64,000 nt of DNA from CBDFKV01 sp965249035 (GTDB taxonomy: Bacteria > Pseudomonadota > Gammaproteobacteria > Arenicellales > Poriferihabitantaceae), in the NCBI GenBank assembly GCA_965249035.1, contig CBDFKV010000007.1:558001-622000 (forward strand), written 5' to 3'. The notes beneath the pieces were generated by a model that was not told where the DNA came from, did not search any database, and saw nothing but the letters and a program-made list of their open reading frames with translations. A program made the position numbers and the translations under genes. Shown piece by piece: positions 17,977-26,271 of the stretch. Within the stretch, counting starts at the first letter, position 1. Every line of letters starts with the position of its first letter.

Positions 17977-18114
17977 AGCCTAAATCATCGTGAATACCAG
18001 CACCAAACCCCACTTTATACATTACCACCTTGTAATCAAGCGTTAACCCCGATGCAAGATGGACAAGACTATAGTACGACCTGTGTTATTTACTTTATAC
18101 GAGGCATTTTAGGG

Positions 18115-19620
18115 ATGAAATCAGTATTCAAGAGCAAACCACTATCAACTATCGCAATCACTGGCGGCTTGGTCGGTGCTTTAATAGCAGCACCCACACT
18201 TTATACGTCTGAGGTAGCCGCAGAGGCAGTATCGAACCAGATCGGCGTGGTCGATATCAACCAGGGCTTTTCTAGTCTGGTAAAAGCGGTCAAGCCCGCA
18301 GTGGTCAATATCGCGACTACCAGCCAGCCCAAAGTATTATCGGAGCGGATGCCACACTTTGATAATCGGCAATACGACGACCTTGATCAGTTCTTGCGCC
18401 GGTTTTTTGGTGATCAATTCCAACTACCACAGCAGAACGAACCTCAAAGAGAGCGCAAAACTCAAGCGGTGGGGTCTGGATTTATCATTTCTGAGGATGG
18501 CTTAGTGGTCACCAATCATCACGTTATCGACAGTTCCGATGAAATTGAAGTCGTATTCCAGGATGGTAAACGCTATCCAGCCACGGTGAAGGGTTCGGAT
18601 GAAAAAACTGACGTGGCATTACTGAAAATCGATGCGGATCATCCATTACCTTATGTCAAATTCGGTGATTCTGATCAAGCTGAAGTCGGTAATTGGGTGA
18701 TTGCCATTGGCAACCCATTTGGCCTAGGTGGCTCGGTAACTTCGGGCATTGTCTCAGCCCGAGGTCGTGATATTAACTCAGGCCCCTACGATGACTTCAT
18801 TCAAATCGACGCACCGATTAATCGTGGTAATTCAGGCGGCCCCTTGTTCAACACCCAAGGTGAAGTGGTTGGGGTTAACTCCGCTATTTACTCCCCTTCT
18901 GGCGGCAGCGTCGGCATTGGCTTTTCGATCCCATCGAATATGGTTGCCAACATCGTCGGCCAGTTAAAGCAATCGGGCACCGTTGAACGTGGTTGGCTAG
19001 GGGTGCAAATCCAGCACGTCACTGATGAAATAGCGCAAACGCTAGGCCTGAATAATCCACATGGTGCGCTGGTATCTTCGGTCGTTGAAAACAGTCCGGC
19101 TGCAGACGCAGGTTTTCAACCCGGCGACTTAATCCTCACTTTTGACGGCAAAGCCGTTGACGAAATGCGCGATTTACCACGACTGGTAGCCAGTACCCAA
19201 AGTGCTAAAAAAGTGGATGTCGGAATTCTGCGCAACGACCAGAGCAAGACATTAAGCGTGGTCATCGGTGCAGGTGACTCCCAAGAAGTTGCCAGCAATG
19301 AGTCTTCCTCTATGCGCGCCTTGGAAAACACCATGGGCTTAGCCTTGGGGACGATTACGCCTGCGCTGAGCCAACAATATAGCCTTGGCGACGATGCTGA
19401 AGGGATTATCGTTACCGATATCGACCCCGATAGCAATGCGGCAACGCGTGGCGTCCGGGTCGGTGATGTGATCAAGAAAATTGGATCATCCCAAGTTGCC
19501 AGCCTGGAAGACGCAAAAGCCGCCATTAAGGCCGCCAACCAAAATGGCAAAGGCTCTGTGCTATTTCTGCTGGAACGCGAAGGTCAGGTACTATTTGTTG
19601 CCATTCCTATCGATTCTTAA
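18115..19620 (+). CDS. Periplasmic serine protease, DegP/DegQ/MucD type
   Basis: This 501-residue protease-chaperone of the HtrA family degrades misfolded envelope proteins in the periplasm. It has an N-terminal signal or anchor segment (IAITGGLVGALIAAPTL), a trypsin-like domain with the triad His in VTNHHVID, Asp in KTDVALLKID and Ser in GNSGGPLF, and two PDZ domains (from about residues 285 and 395). The start at 18115 is preferred over one 63 bases upstream because GAGG lies 10 bases before it and a signal peptide follows directly. A terminator follows at 19750. Assignment to DegP, DegQ or MucD specifically is uncertain. Confidence 0.92.
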   Translation: MKSVFKSKPLSTIAITGGLVGALIAAPTLYTSEVAAEAVSNQIGVVDINQGFSSLVKAVKPAVVNIATTSQPKVLSERMPHFDNRQYDDLDQFLRRFFGDQFQLPQQNEPQRERKTQAVGSGFIISEDGLVVTNHHVIDSSDEIEVVFQDGKRYPATVKGSDEKTDVALLKIDADHPLPYVKFGDSDQAEVGNWVIAIGNPFGLGGSVTSGIVSARGRDINSGPYDDFIQIDAPINRGNSGGPLFNTQGEVVGVNSAIYSPSGGSVGIGFSIPSNMVANIVGQLKQSGTVERGWLGVQIQHVTDEIAQTLGLNNPHGALVSSVVENSPAADAGFQPGDLILTFDGKAVDEMRDLPRLVASTQSAKKVDVGILRNDQSKTLSVVIGAGDSQEVASNESSSMRALENTMGLALGTITPALSQQYSLGDDAEGIIVTDIDPDSNAATRGVRVGDVIKKIGSSQVASLEDAKAAIKAANQNGKGSVLFLLEREGQVLFVAIPIDS

Positions 19621-19749
19621 ATCCGTCACGATCTAATGCGGTTAAAACGATTGCTGGAAAGTTTCGTTGTTTCCTTACTGGCACAAGGACGCGCCTTTTT
19701 TCAAGGAACTCCTTTTGGCTGATTAGACGATATATTCAACCCCCTTTTG

Positions 19750-19774
19750 CCAGAGCCTTGCTCTGGCTTTTTTG
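19750..19774 (+). terminator. Rho-independent terminator downstream of the DegP-type gene
   Basis: An 8-bp stem GCCAGAGC/GCTCTGGC with a 3-base loop is followed by six T residues, about 130 bases after the protease stop codon. Confidence 0.85.
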
Positions 19775-19852
19775 TGTGCAAGTTTTGGATTGCACTGATG
19801 ACTTAGACTGCTATCCTCTCCACTCATTCAATTCATCACTACCTACCACGAC

Positions 19853-20680
19853 ATGAGCAACGACTATCAAACCGTCTCCCAGCTAATTGAGCTGCTCAGT
19901 AGCTCAGAGAACCGCCAAGCAGACTTACAGCAACTAGCAAACTGGGTGGATATGGATATTTATCAACTACAACGGCTATTTTCTCGCTGGGTTGGCGTGT
20001 CGCCCAAGCGCTTTCAACAGTTCTTAACTGCTAATTCTTTACGTCAGCGATTACAACTGGGTGGCGGCTCTCAGCTTGATCTGGCTTTAGATGAAGGTTT
20101 ATCCAGCACCAGTCGTGTGCATGATCACTTTATCAAGCTCTATGCCATGAGCCCTGAAGAATATCGCAATGGCGGAGAACAGCTCGCAATACGCCATGGC
20201 ATCTGTGACTCTCCCTTTGGGCGCTGTCATCTCGGCCTAACCGACAAAGGTATTTGCTGGTTAGCTTTCATGCATCCCATTACTCCAGCCGAAGCCGTTT
20301 CACAAATGCAGGCTACCTGGCCTAACGCTGACTACAGCCGAGATGACGCTGTAGTTGAGCAGGTTTTCGATTCGATCACGCAAGCAAACAGCGCTAAAGC
20401 ACCGCTTTATTTGTGCGTCAAAGGCAGCAATTTTCAGCTCAAGGTTTGGGAAGCACTGCTCACCATTCCCTCTGGCGAATTACGCAGCTATGGCGCCATC
20501 GCCCAGCAATTGGGTCACCCACGTGCGGGTCGGGCAGTGGGTACAGCGATTGGGAAAAACCCCATATCCTGGCTTATCCCCTGCCACCGGGTTATCCGTC
20601 AAACTGGGGTAATAGGAGCGTATCGCTGGGGGCATATGCGTAAAAAAGCGATGATTGCGCATGAATTGAGCCATTCGTGA
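19853..20680 (+). CDS. Ada-like AraC domain/O6-methylguanine-DNA methyltransferase fusion
   Basis: The protein has 275 residues. Residues about 10-100 form an AraC-type helix-turn-helix domain (WVDMDIYQLQRLFSRWVGVSPKRFQQF) and residues about 105-270 a methyltransferase that removes methyl groups from O6-methylguanine to its own cysteine, in the active-site motif PCHRVIRQTG. E. coli Ada also has an N-terminal zinc domain that repairs methylphosphotriesters and switches on transcription. That domain is missing here, so a methylation-triggered regulator role is doubtful, although the DNA-binding half is retained. Confidence 0.9.
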   Translation: MSNDYQTVSQLIELLSSSENRQADLQQLANWVDMDIYQLQRLFSRWVGVSPKRFQQFLTANSLRQRLQLGGGSQLDLALDEGLSSTSRVHDHFIKLYAMSPEEYRNGGEQLAIRHGICDSPFGRCHLGLTDKGICWLAFMHPITPAEAVSQMQATWPNADYSRDDAVVEQVFDSITQANSAKAPLYLCVKGSNFQLKVWEALLTIPSGELRSYGAIAQQLGHPRAGRAVGTAIGKNPISWLIPCHRVIRQTGVIGAYRWGHMRKKAMIAHELSHS

Positions 20681-20782
20681 GCCCCTCAAGCTACCGATAA
20701 AACCATTTATTTCATGCCGAATAGGGGTTAGACTACGCTTCGTGCCGTAAATAACGATGAAAATCGACTAGAGAATTAACAC

Positions 20783-20866
20783 ATGGGAGACCCCATCCAG
20801 CCAACACCTTTTGATCAAACACAAGCCAGTATTCGTAGTGGCTTGTGCGGTTGTCGCGCCCGCTAG
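20783..20866 (+). CDS. Candidate cysteine leader peptide upstream of cysE (27 residues)
   Basis: The short frame begins MGDPIQPTPFDQTQASIRSG and ends LCGCRAR, then TAG. It has two cysteine codons (20846-20848 and 20852-20854) close to the stop. AGAG lies 9 bases before the ATG. It sits 69 bases ahead of cysE, which encodes the committed step of cysteine synthesis, and is followed by a terminator-like hairpin. The bases just around its stop codon (20862-20868) can pair with the 5' arm of that hairpin. This is the layout of amino-acid attenuators, so the likely role is sensing charged Cys-tRNA. The peptide itself may have no function of its own. Confidence 0.6.
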   Translation: MGDPIQPTPFDQTQASIRSGLCGCRAR

Positions 20867-20915
20867 TTCTTCTTTCTAAATAGCGACAGCTAGCTTGGCG
20901 TTCGCGTATTTTTTT
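20862..20915 (+). promoter_or_regulatory. Putative cysteine attenuator: competing antiterminator and terminator helices
   Basis: Terminator form: 20883-20887 pairs with 20900-20905 (one bulge) and 20889-20891 with 20897-20899, followed by GTA and seven T residues (20909-20915). Antiterminator form: GCTAGTT at 20862-20868 pairs over 7 bp (one G-U) with AGCTAGC at 20888-20894, which destroys the terminator stem. A ribosome stalled at the first Cys codon (20846) would leave 20862-20868 free, while one reaching the stop codon would cover it. The pairings are seen in the sequence; the mechanism is inferred. Confidence 0.6.
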
Positions 20916-20935
20916 CTACTCGAGATTCATTCACT

Positions 20936-21748
20936 ATGACGATTCGTCTTAAAACAAAAATTAATCCTGCCTCTGATCCCATTTGGGAACAGATTCGCAA
21001 GGAAGTCAGCGCCGAAGTCAACAACGAGCCTCTGCTTGCGAGTTTCTTGCACAACACGGTTTTGATGCATACAAGCCTTGAAGACACGCTAAGCCTGCAT
21101 TTGGCCCAAAAACTCGATAACCCCACCTTACCCGGCATACTGCTACGAGAGATTATCGACGAAGCACTGTGCTGTGATGAAGCCCTCAAACAGTCTATCC
21201 GAGCAGACTTAGAGGCTTTTTGTGAACGCGACCCCGCGTGTGACCGCTATTCCTTGCCGCTGTTATACTTGAAAGGTTATCAAGGGCTACAAGCGCATCG
21301 AGTCGGGAATTGGCTATGGAGCCAAAATCGCACCGAGTTGGCCTTGTATTTACAAGGCCGCGTTAGTGAAGTCTTTGGCATGGATATCCACCCTGCTGCA
21401 ACCATTGGTGACGGCATTTTAATTGATCATGCGACCAGCGTTGTTATCGGCGAAACCGCCGTAGTCGGTGATAATGTATCCATGTTGCACGAAGTCACTT
21501 TAGGCGGCACCGGCAAAGAAATCGGTGACCGTCACCCTAAGGTAGAATGTGGTGTTTTGATCGGTGCAGGGGCAAAGATTCTGGGTAACGTAAGAATTGG
21601 CACGGGCGCCAAAATAGCGGCCGGCAGCGTGGTGCTGGAAGACGTGGAACCACACCAAACGGTTGCTGGAATACCAGCCGTACCGGTCGGAAAAGCTGAC
21701 TGTGATCAACCAGCGCTACAAATGAATCAATCTTGGTGCGATGACTAA
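20936..21748 (+). CDS. cysE: Serine O-acetyltransferase
   Basis: This 270-residue enzyme acetylates serine with acetyl-CoA, the first step of cysteine synthesis. It has the CysE N-terminal helical domain (IWEQIRKEVSAEVNNEPLLASFLHNTVL) and a C-terminal left-handed hexapeptide-repeat domain with the catalytic region FGMDIHPAATIGDGILIDHATSVVIGETAVVGDN. Its start lies about 20 bases after the T-run of the candidate attenuator, so most expression would have to pass that element. It overlaps the following SDR gene by 8 bases. The enzyme is usually also inhibited by cysteine through the C-terminus. Confidence 0.95.
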   Translation: MTIRLKTKINPASDPIWEQIRKEVSAEVNNEPLLASFLHNTVLMHTSLEDTLSLHLAQKLDNPTLPGILLREIIDEALCCDEALKQSIRADLEAFCERDPACDRYSLPLLYLKGYQGLQAHRVGNWLWSQNRTELALYLQGRVSEVFGMDIHPAATIGDGILIDHATSVVIGETAVVGDNVSMLHEVTLGGTGKEIGDRHPKVECGVLIGAGAKILGNVRIGTGAKIAAGSVVLEDVEPHQTVAGIPAVPVGKADCDQPALQMNQSWCDD

Positions 21749-22421
21749 AAATGTATTAATTACTGGCGCCAATCGCGGGATTGGCCTTGGATTGGTTAAA
21801 CACTATCTGGCGGCTGGTGAAGCGGTTTGGGCTTGTCATCGTGCTGATGCGGGTGAGCTTCAGCGTATTGATCACCCGAATCTACATACCTTACGCTGGG
21901 ATGTCACAGAAGCCATGCCTGACGACACCTTAGATAAGGCACTGCTACCCGCTCGGTTAGATTTACTGATCAATAATGCAGGCACCTATGGCTCCAACCA
22001 GCAATCTCTAGCAGACATATCGGCTGAAGACCTATTAAACGTCTTTAACATCAACACCGTTGCACCCATGATAGTCACCAAAACACTATTACCGAGGCTC
22101 ATTCGGGCGCAGGGTACCATTGCGAATATGAGTTCCAAAATGGGTTCGGTCAATGACAATACCAGCGGGGGCGCTTACGCTTACCGTGCTTCTAAATCCG
22201 CACTGTGCATCACCTCTCGGTCCTTGGCAGTGGATTTAGCCAAAGACGGCGTCCAAGTGATCACCCTTCACCCAGGCTGGGTCAAAACAGACATGACTCA
22301 GCAAACAGGCTTGATTGACGTCGAAACATCAGTTGCTGGTTTAACGTCGGTGATTGATCGAATTGATCAGTATCCGGCGGGTGCATTTGTGGCGTATAGC
22401 GGCGAGCAAATTCCGTTTTGA
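21741..22421 (+). CDS. Short-chain dehydrogenase/reductase
   Basis: This is a 226-residue classical SDR with all key motifs intact: cofactor loop TGANRGIG (near residue 10), NNAG in LLINNAGTYG, catalytic serine in NMSSKMGS and the YxxxK pair in YRASK. Its start lies inside the end of cysE, so the two are co-translated. The sequence resembles small SDRs of the sniffer/CsgA type, but the substrate is unknown. The pairing with cysE need not mean a role in cysteine synthesis. Confidence 0.85.
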   Translation: MTKNVLITGANRGIGLGLVKHYLAAGEAVWACHRADAGELQRIDHPNLHTLRWDVTEAMPDDTLDKALLPARLDLLINNAGTYGSNQQSLADISAEDLLNVFNINTVAPMIVTKTLLPRLIRAQGTIANMSSKMGSVNDNTSGGAYAYRASKSALCITSRSLAVDLAKDGVQVITLHPGWVKTDMTQQTGLIDVETSVAGLTSVIDRIDQYPAGAFVAYSGEQIPF

Positions 22422-22486
22422 CTTAATTATAGTTTGGCTCATTCATTGAATATTTTACCTACTCTTCCCACTCACGAGGCACATAC

Positions 22487-22870
22487 ATGAATCTGGAAAA
22501 AGTTGTCTTTGCGTTTTTTATCTTACTAGCGCTGACATTAAACTTCGGCTTTTTTATTGGCGATTTAACCGACCCGGTTCAACACAGCGGCTATGAACTG
22601 TTTGCTGCAGTCGTTATCAGCATCATCGCAACCATTCTCAAAATGGGTGACCGTACCCACGTTGGTGCCGTATTACTCGCAACCAGCTTGGTGGCTGATT
22701 TGCAGCTAGTCACTGCCGCCATCGTCTGGGGAGTCGTCGTGCACGGCATGAATTTCCCCCTAGACGCGCACTATACGGCCATCATCGTATCGCTTTCGGG
22801 TGGTGCCTTATTAGCGAACATCGTCTCTGTGGTGATTTTGTTGATCGAAACCACTTTGCACCGGGCTTAG
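22487..22870 (+). CDS. DUF6394-type small membrane protein
   Basis: This 127-residue protein has four predicted membrane segments (residues about 5-25, 38-52, 62-83 and 98-122). It resembles the DUF6394 family as I recall it, in which the gene sits next to a TrkA-domain ion channel. Here it is 36 bases upstream of such a gene in the same direction, so it is probably a partner or assembly factor of the channel. No catalytic motif is visible and its biochemical role is unknown. Confidence 0.7.
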   Translation: MNLEKVVFAFFILLALTLNFGFFIGDLTDPVQHSGYELFAAVVISIIATILKMGDRTHVGAVLLATSLVADLQLVTAAIVWGVVVHGMNFPLDAHYTAIIVSLSGGALLANIVSVVILLIETTLHRA

Positions 22871-22906
22871 TTAACAAACTTGTCGTTTGACTGAGCACAG
22901 AACAAC

Positions 22907-24697
22907 ATGCCAAATATCATCTATTTGATCTTCCGACGCATGCGCGCACCTTTGGTAGCTTTGGTGGCCATTTATGCGATCTCGGTGTTTGGTTTTGTCA
23001 TGATCCCGGGACAAGACGACCTAGGTAATCCGTGGCAGATGTCTTTTTTCCACGCGTTCTATTTCGTCAGCTTTATGGGATCAACCATCGGTTTTGGTGA
23101 AATCCCTTACCCTTTCACCGATGGGCAGCGGCTATGGACGCTATTCACCATCTACGGCACCGTTGTCGCGTGGCTCTACGCGATTGGTACCATGTTGTCG
23201 CTAATTCAAAGCAAAGGCTTTAACCAAGCGGTTGGGTTGCGCCGCTTTAGCCGCCAAATCAACCGCTTAAATGAGCCTTTTTACATCGTTTGCGGCTATG
23301 GTGACACCGGCCATGCACTCATAGAAACCTTCCAGCACAACGGCCAGCGTGTGGTCATCATCGACAAAAACGAAGAACGCATCGATGAATTGGAATTAGA
23401 AGACTGGGTCTATGGCGTGCCGGCGTTGGTTGCTGACGCCGGTGACGCGCGCGTATTGGAAGAAGCCGGGATTCTCAAAGACAACTGTAAAGGCGTCATC
23501 GCAGTAACGCGTTCCGACGCGACCAATCTGCAAATCGCGATCGCTGCTAAGATTCTCGACCCCAATGTTCGTACAATTTGTCGCGCAGAGACTACTGACG
23601 CACAAGTTAATATGCAGTCATTTGGCACTGACTTGACCGTCAACCCTTATGAAACCTTTGCCGATGATTTCGTCTTGGCAATGGAAAAGCCCAGCATGCA
23701 CTTGCTCGAAAAATGGATTACAGCAACCGCCAATACGCCACTGTCTGATCCAGTTTTTCCACCCAAAGGCCGCTGGATCGTTTGTGGCTACGGCCGTTTC
23801 GGCAAGGCCATGTATGACCGTTTACTGAAAAAAGGTAACCCAGTTACCGTCATCGAAGCCAAGCCCCAATGGACTAATCCACCCAAAAATACCGTGATCG
23901 GACGTGGCACTGAAGCCAACACCCTAAACGAAGCAGATATTAATCATGCCATCGGCATCATCGCTGGCACTAACAATGATGCCAACAACCTGTCTATTAT
24001 CCTGACCGCACGGGAAATGCGGCCCAAAATATTCACTTTATTACGTCAGGAAAGAGCCGCCAATCGCGACGTTTGTAATACGATTAAGCCGAACATCTTG
24101 ATGGATCACAGCAAGATCATCGCCAGTCGTATTCTTGAGTATTTGCTGACGCCACTCACTGGCCATTTCATGCGCATGGCGCGTGAAAAAGATGAGGAGT
24201 GGGCTCGGATTTTGATCAGCCGCGTCGCGGGTGTGGTCGATGAACGTGTGCCAGACACGTGGGTTCTGAGCATTCGTAAGGACAAAACCCCGGCAGTTTG
24301 GGATTTCCTGCGTAACTTTCATGATGTCTTGATCGGCGACTTGATGCGCGACCCCCGTGATCACGCCACTGCCTTGCCGTGCATACCGTTGTTGCTGCAA
24401 CGAAAACGCAATTTGATCTTGCTCCCTGATGAAGGAACACCGCTTAAATTTGGTGACCGTATCCTGTTTTGTGGGCGCGAACGTGCGCGAACTCGAATGA
24501 ATTTGATCGCATCAACACCGCAAATATTACATTTCACCCAAACTGGGGTAGATCGACCGACCGGCTGGGTCTGGAATTGGGTTCACCAGCAACTGATTAA
24601 ACGCCAAGAAGCAAAAGACAAGCCTTCAAAATCAGAGTCGATCAGTAAAGAATCAGACACACTCAAAAAATCAAAAAAGGACAACGCTACCGGTTAG
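22907..24697 (+). CDS. Potassium channel-like protein with two TrkA-N (RCK) domains
   Basis: This 596-residue protein has two N-terminal membrane helices around a pore loop with the filter-like sequence STIGFGEIP (residues about 65-73), a variant of the K+ channel filter TVGYGD. Two nucleotide-binding TrkA-N domains follow, recognisable by VCGYGDTGHALIE (about residue 130) and VCGYGRFGKAMYD (about residue 290), and then TrkA-C-like segments. It probably gates K+ or Na+ flow in response to nucleotide or ligand. The charged Lys/Ser-rich tail after residue 560 looks disordered. It converges on engB with a 4-base overlap of the stops. Confidence 0.85.
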   Translation: MPNIIYLIFRRMRAPLVALVAIYAISVFGFVMIPGQDDLGNPWQMSFFHAFYFVSFMGSTIGFGEIPYPFTDGQRLWTLFTIYGTVVAWLYAIGTMLSLIQSKGFNQAVGLRRFSRQINRLNEPFYIVCGYGDTGHALIETFQHNGQRVVIIDKNEERIDELELEDWVYGVPALVADAGDARVLEEAGILKDNCKGVIAVTRSDATNLQIAIAAKILDPNVRTICRAETTDAQVNMQSFGTDLTVNPYETFADDFVLAMEKPSMHLLEKWITATANTPLSDPVFPPKGRWIVCGYGRFGKAMYDRLLKKGNPVTVIEAKPQWTNPPKNTVIGRGTEANTLNEADINHAIGIIAGTNNDANNLSIILTAREMRPKIFTLLRQERAANRDVCNTIKPNILMDHSKIIASRILEYLLTPLTGHFMRMAREKDEEWARILISRVAGVVDERVPDTWVLSIRKDKTPAVWDFLRNFHDVLIGDLMRDPRDHATALPCIPLLLQRKRNLILLPDEGTPLKFGDRILFCGRERARTRMNLIASTPQILHFTQTGVDRPTGWVWNWVHQQLIKRQEAKDKPSKSESISKESDTLKKSKKDNATG

Positions 24698-25311
24698 CTT
24701 TCTTCGCGGATCGCCAACCACTCGCTGACTTTATTACGCGCCTCATCCAGCCCGATTCGTTTGGTCGCTGAAAATAATTGAACGCTTCCAATCGCGTCAT
24801 CACCTTCACCCATCCAATCCTTCTGTACCTGCAGCAATACACTCTGAGCCTTACCTCTGCTGAGTTTATCGGCTTTAGTCAGTAACACGTGAATCGGTAA
24901 ACCAATCTCAACCGTCCACTCAACCATTTGCTGGTCAAGCTCTGTAAATGGTCGGCGAATATCCATTGGCAGAATTAAACCGCGCAAGCTGCCACGGTGC
25001 GACAGATAATTGGTGACCGTCTCCTGCCAATGCTTGCGCACAGAAATGGGTGTTTTGGCAAAGCCGTAACCCGGCAAGTCAACTAAGCGCTGTTTATCGG
25101 CCACCTGAAAGAACACAATATGCTGGGTTCGCCCCGGTGTTTTACTGGTACGTGCCAACCCTCTTCTATTAGTAATAGTGTTTAGCGCACTGGATTTACC
25201 CACATTGGATCGACCCGCGAAGGCAACCTCACCACCAGTATCGCTAAGCCATTGATTTGGCAGATTTGCGCTTAATATGAACTCGGTTTGAGAAAAATCA
25301 ATTTGCTTCAA
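24694..25311 (-). CDS. engB: Ribosome biogenesis GTPase EngB (YihA/YsxC)
   Basis: This GTPase is needed for assembly of the large ribosomal subunit. G motifs are visible: GRSNVGKSSALN (G1), TPGRTQ (G2), DLPGYGF (G3), TKAD (G4) and SATKR (G5). The open frame extends to 25440, but that would give an unrelated N-terminus and overlap the divergent cytochrome gene. Homologues begin a few residues before the FxxTxFxxSA motif, so the TTG at 25311 (205 residues) is preferred, with another TTG at 25320 possible. The start is therefore uncertain, the identity is not. Confidence 0.9.
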   Translation of the reverse strand: MKQIDFSQTEFILSANLPNQWLSDTGGEVAFAGRSNVGKSSALNTITNRRGLARTSKTPGRTQHIVFFQVADKQRLVDLPGYGFAKTPISVRKHWQETVTNYLSHRGSLRGLILPMDIRRPFTELDQQMVEWTVEIGLPIHVLLTKADKLSRGKAQSVLLQVQKDWMGEGDDAIGSVQLFSATKRIGLDEARNKVSEWLAIREES

Positions 25312-25415
25312 GATTTGCAACTCGGCTAGTGATAAAATTCCGCGCGTAAAAATACCAAGCGGACGCGGCCCGCACCGGTCTGATTCTAATCTATTAGTGA
25401 TACGGAGTTGTTTAA

Positions 25416-26036
25416 ATGAAGAGATTAATGGGCGCAACATTAAGTCTTTCTTTGCTATTGGTGGCTAGCGTCTACGCCAACGAAAGCACACACCCGATGG
25501 GTGACCCAGAGGCAGGAAAAGTCAAGTCGGTGACTTGCCAAGCTTGCCATGGTGCCGACGGCACCAGCATCGCACCCACGTTTCCTAACTTGGCCGGTCA
25601 AGTTCCAGGCTATATCAGCAAACAAGTCAAAGCCTTTCAGGCGGGTGATCGCGTTGATCAAACCATGGCACCGATGGTTGCTGCGCTAACCGAAACCGAT
25701 ATGATTGATCTCGATGCTTTTTACGCATCACTACCTGCAAAAGTGGGCACAATCATGGCTGACCAAGAAGAACAGGCACTTAAAGGCAAAGCTATTTATC
25801 GGGGTGGTGTCGCAGAATTTAGCGTAGCAGCCTGCATGGCCTGCCACGGCCCCGACGGCGCTGGTATTCAACCCAACTTCCCCAAGCTGTCAGGCCAACG
25901 ACCCGCTTATATCGAAAAACAACTCCAAGAATTCAAATCTGGTGTACGCAAAGACCCGATGATGAATCCGATTGCATTTCCGCTATCTGACGCACAAATC
26001 AAGCAACTGGCCACTTATCTGTCTGGTCTCTATTAG
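25416..26036 (+). CDS. Cytochrome c4, dihaem
   Basis: This 206-residue periplasmic electron carrier has a signal peptide (residues about 1-21) and two haem-binding CxxCH motifs (CQACH and CMACH), each at the start of one cytochrome c domain and each followed by a methionine ligand region (MAPMVAAL, MNPIAFPL). The domains are clearly repeats of one another. Cytochrome c4 usually feeds electrons to cbb3-type oxidases. It is divergent from engB, an arrangement common in Gammaproteobacteria. Confidence 0.93.
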   Translation: MKRLMGATLSLSLLLVASVYANESTHPMGDPEAGKVKSVTCQACHGADGTSIAPTFPNLAGQVPGYISKQVKAFQAGDRVDQTMAPMVAALTETDMIDLDAFYASLPAKVGTIMADQEEQALKGKAIYRGGVAEFSVAACMACHGPDGAGIQPNFPKLSGQRPAYIEKQLQEFKSGVRKDPMMNPIAFPLSDAQIKQLATYLSGLY

Positions 26037-26271
26037 CACCTCATTCCAATAGAATTAAGAACATTTTACCTGCTGATCGGCCGCCATGATCACATGACAC
26101 TGAATGATCCAACGAGCAGGCTGAACAGAGAAAAAATTGCCATACATTCCACAATTTTAGACGATTGATCCTGATAATATGCCGATAATCGGTCTATGCA
26201 TTCATAAATATAGACTTACCGCTCTCAGTCAAGGTATACTGCCCAGCTATATTGCATAAAACGATGCCTAC

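Noticed and set aside
25312..25440. The longer N-terminus of engB running to 25440
   Set aside because: The added 43 residues do not resemble EngB and would overlap the divergent cytochrome c4 gene. A TTG start at 25311 fits the family.
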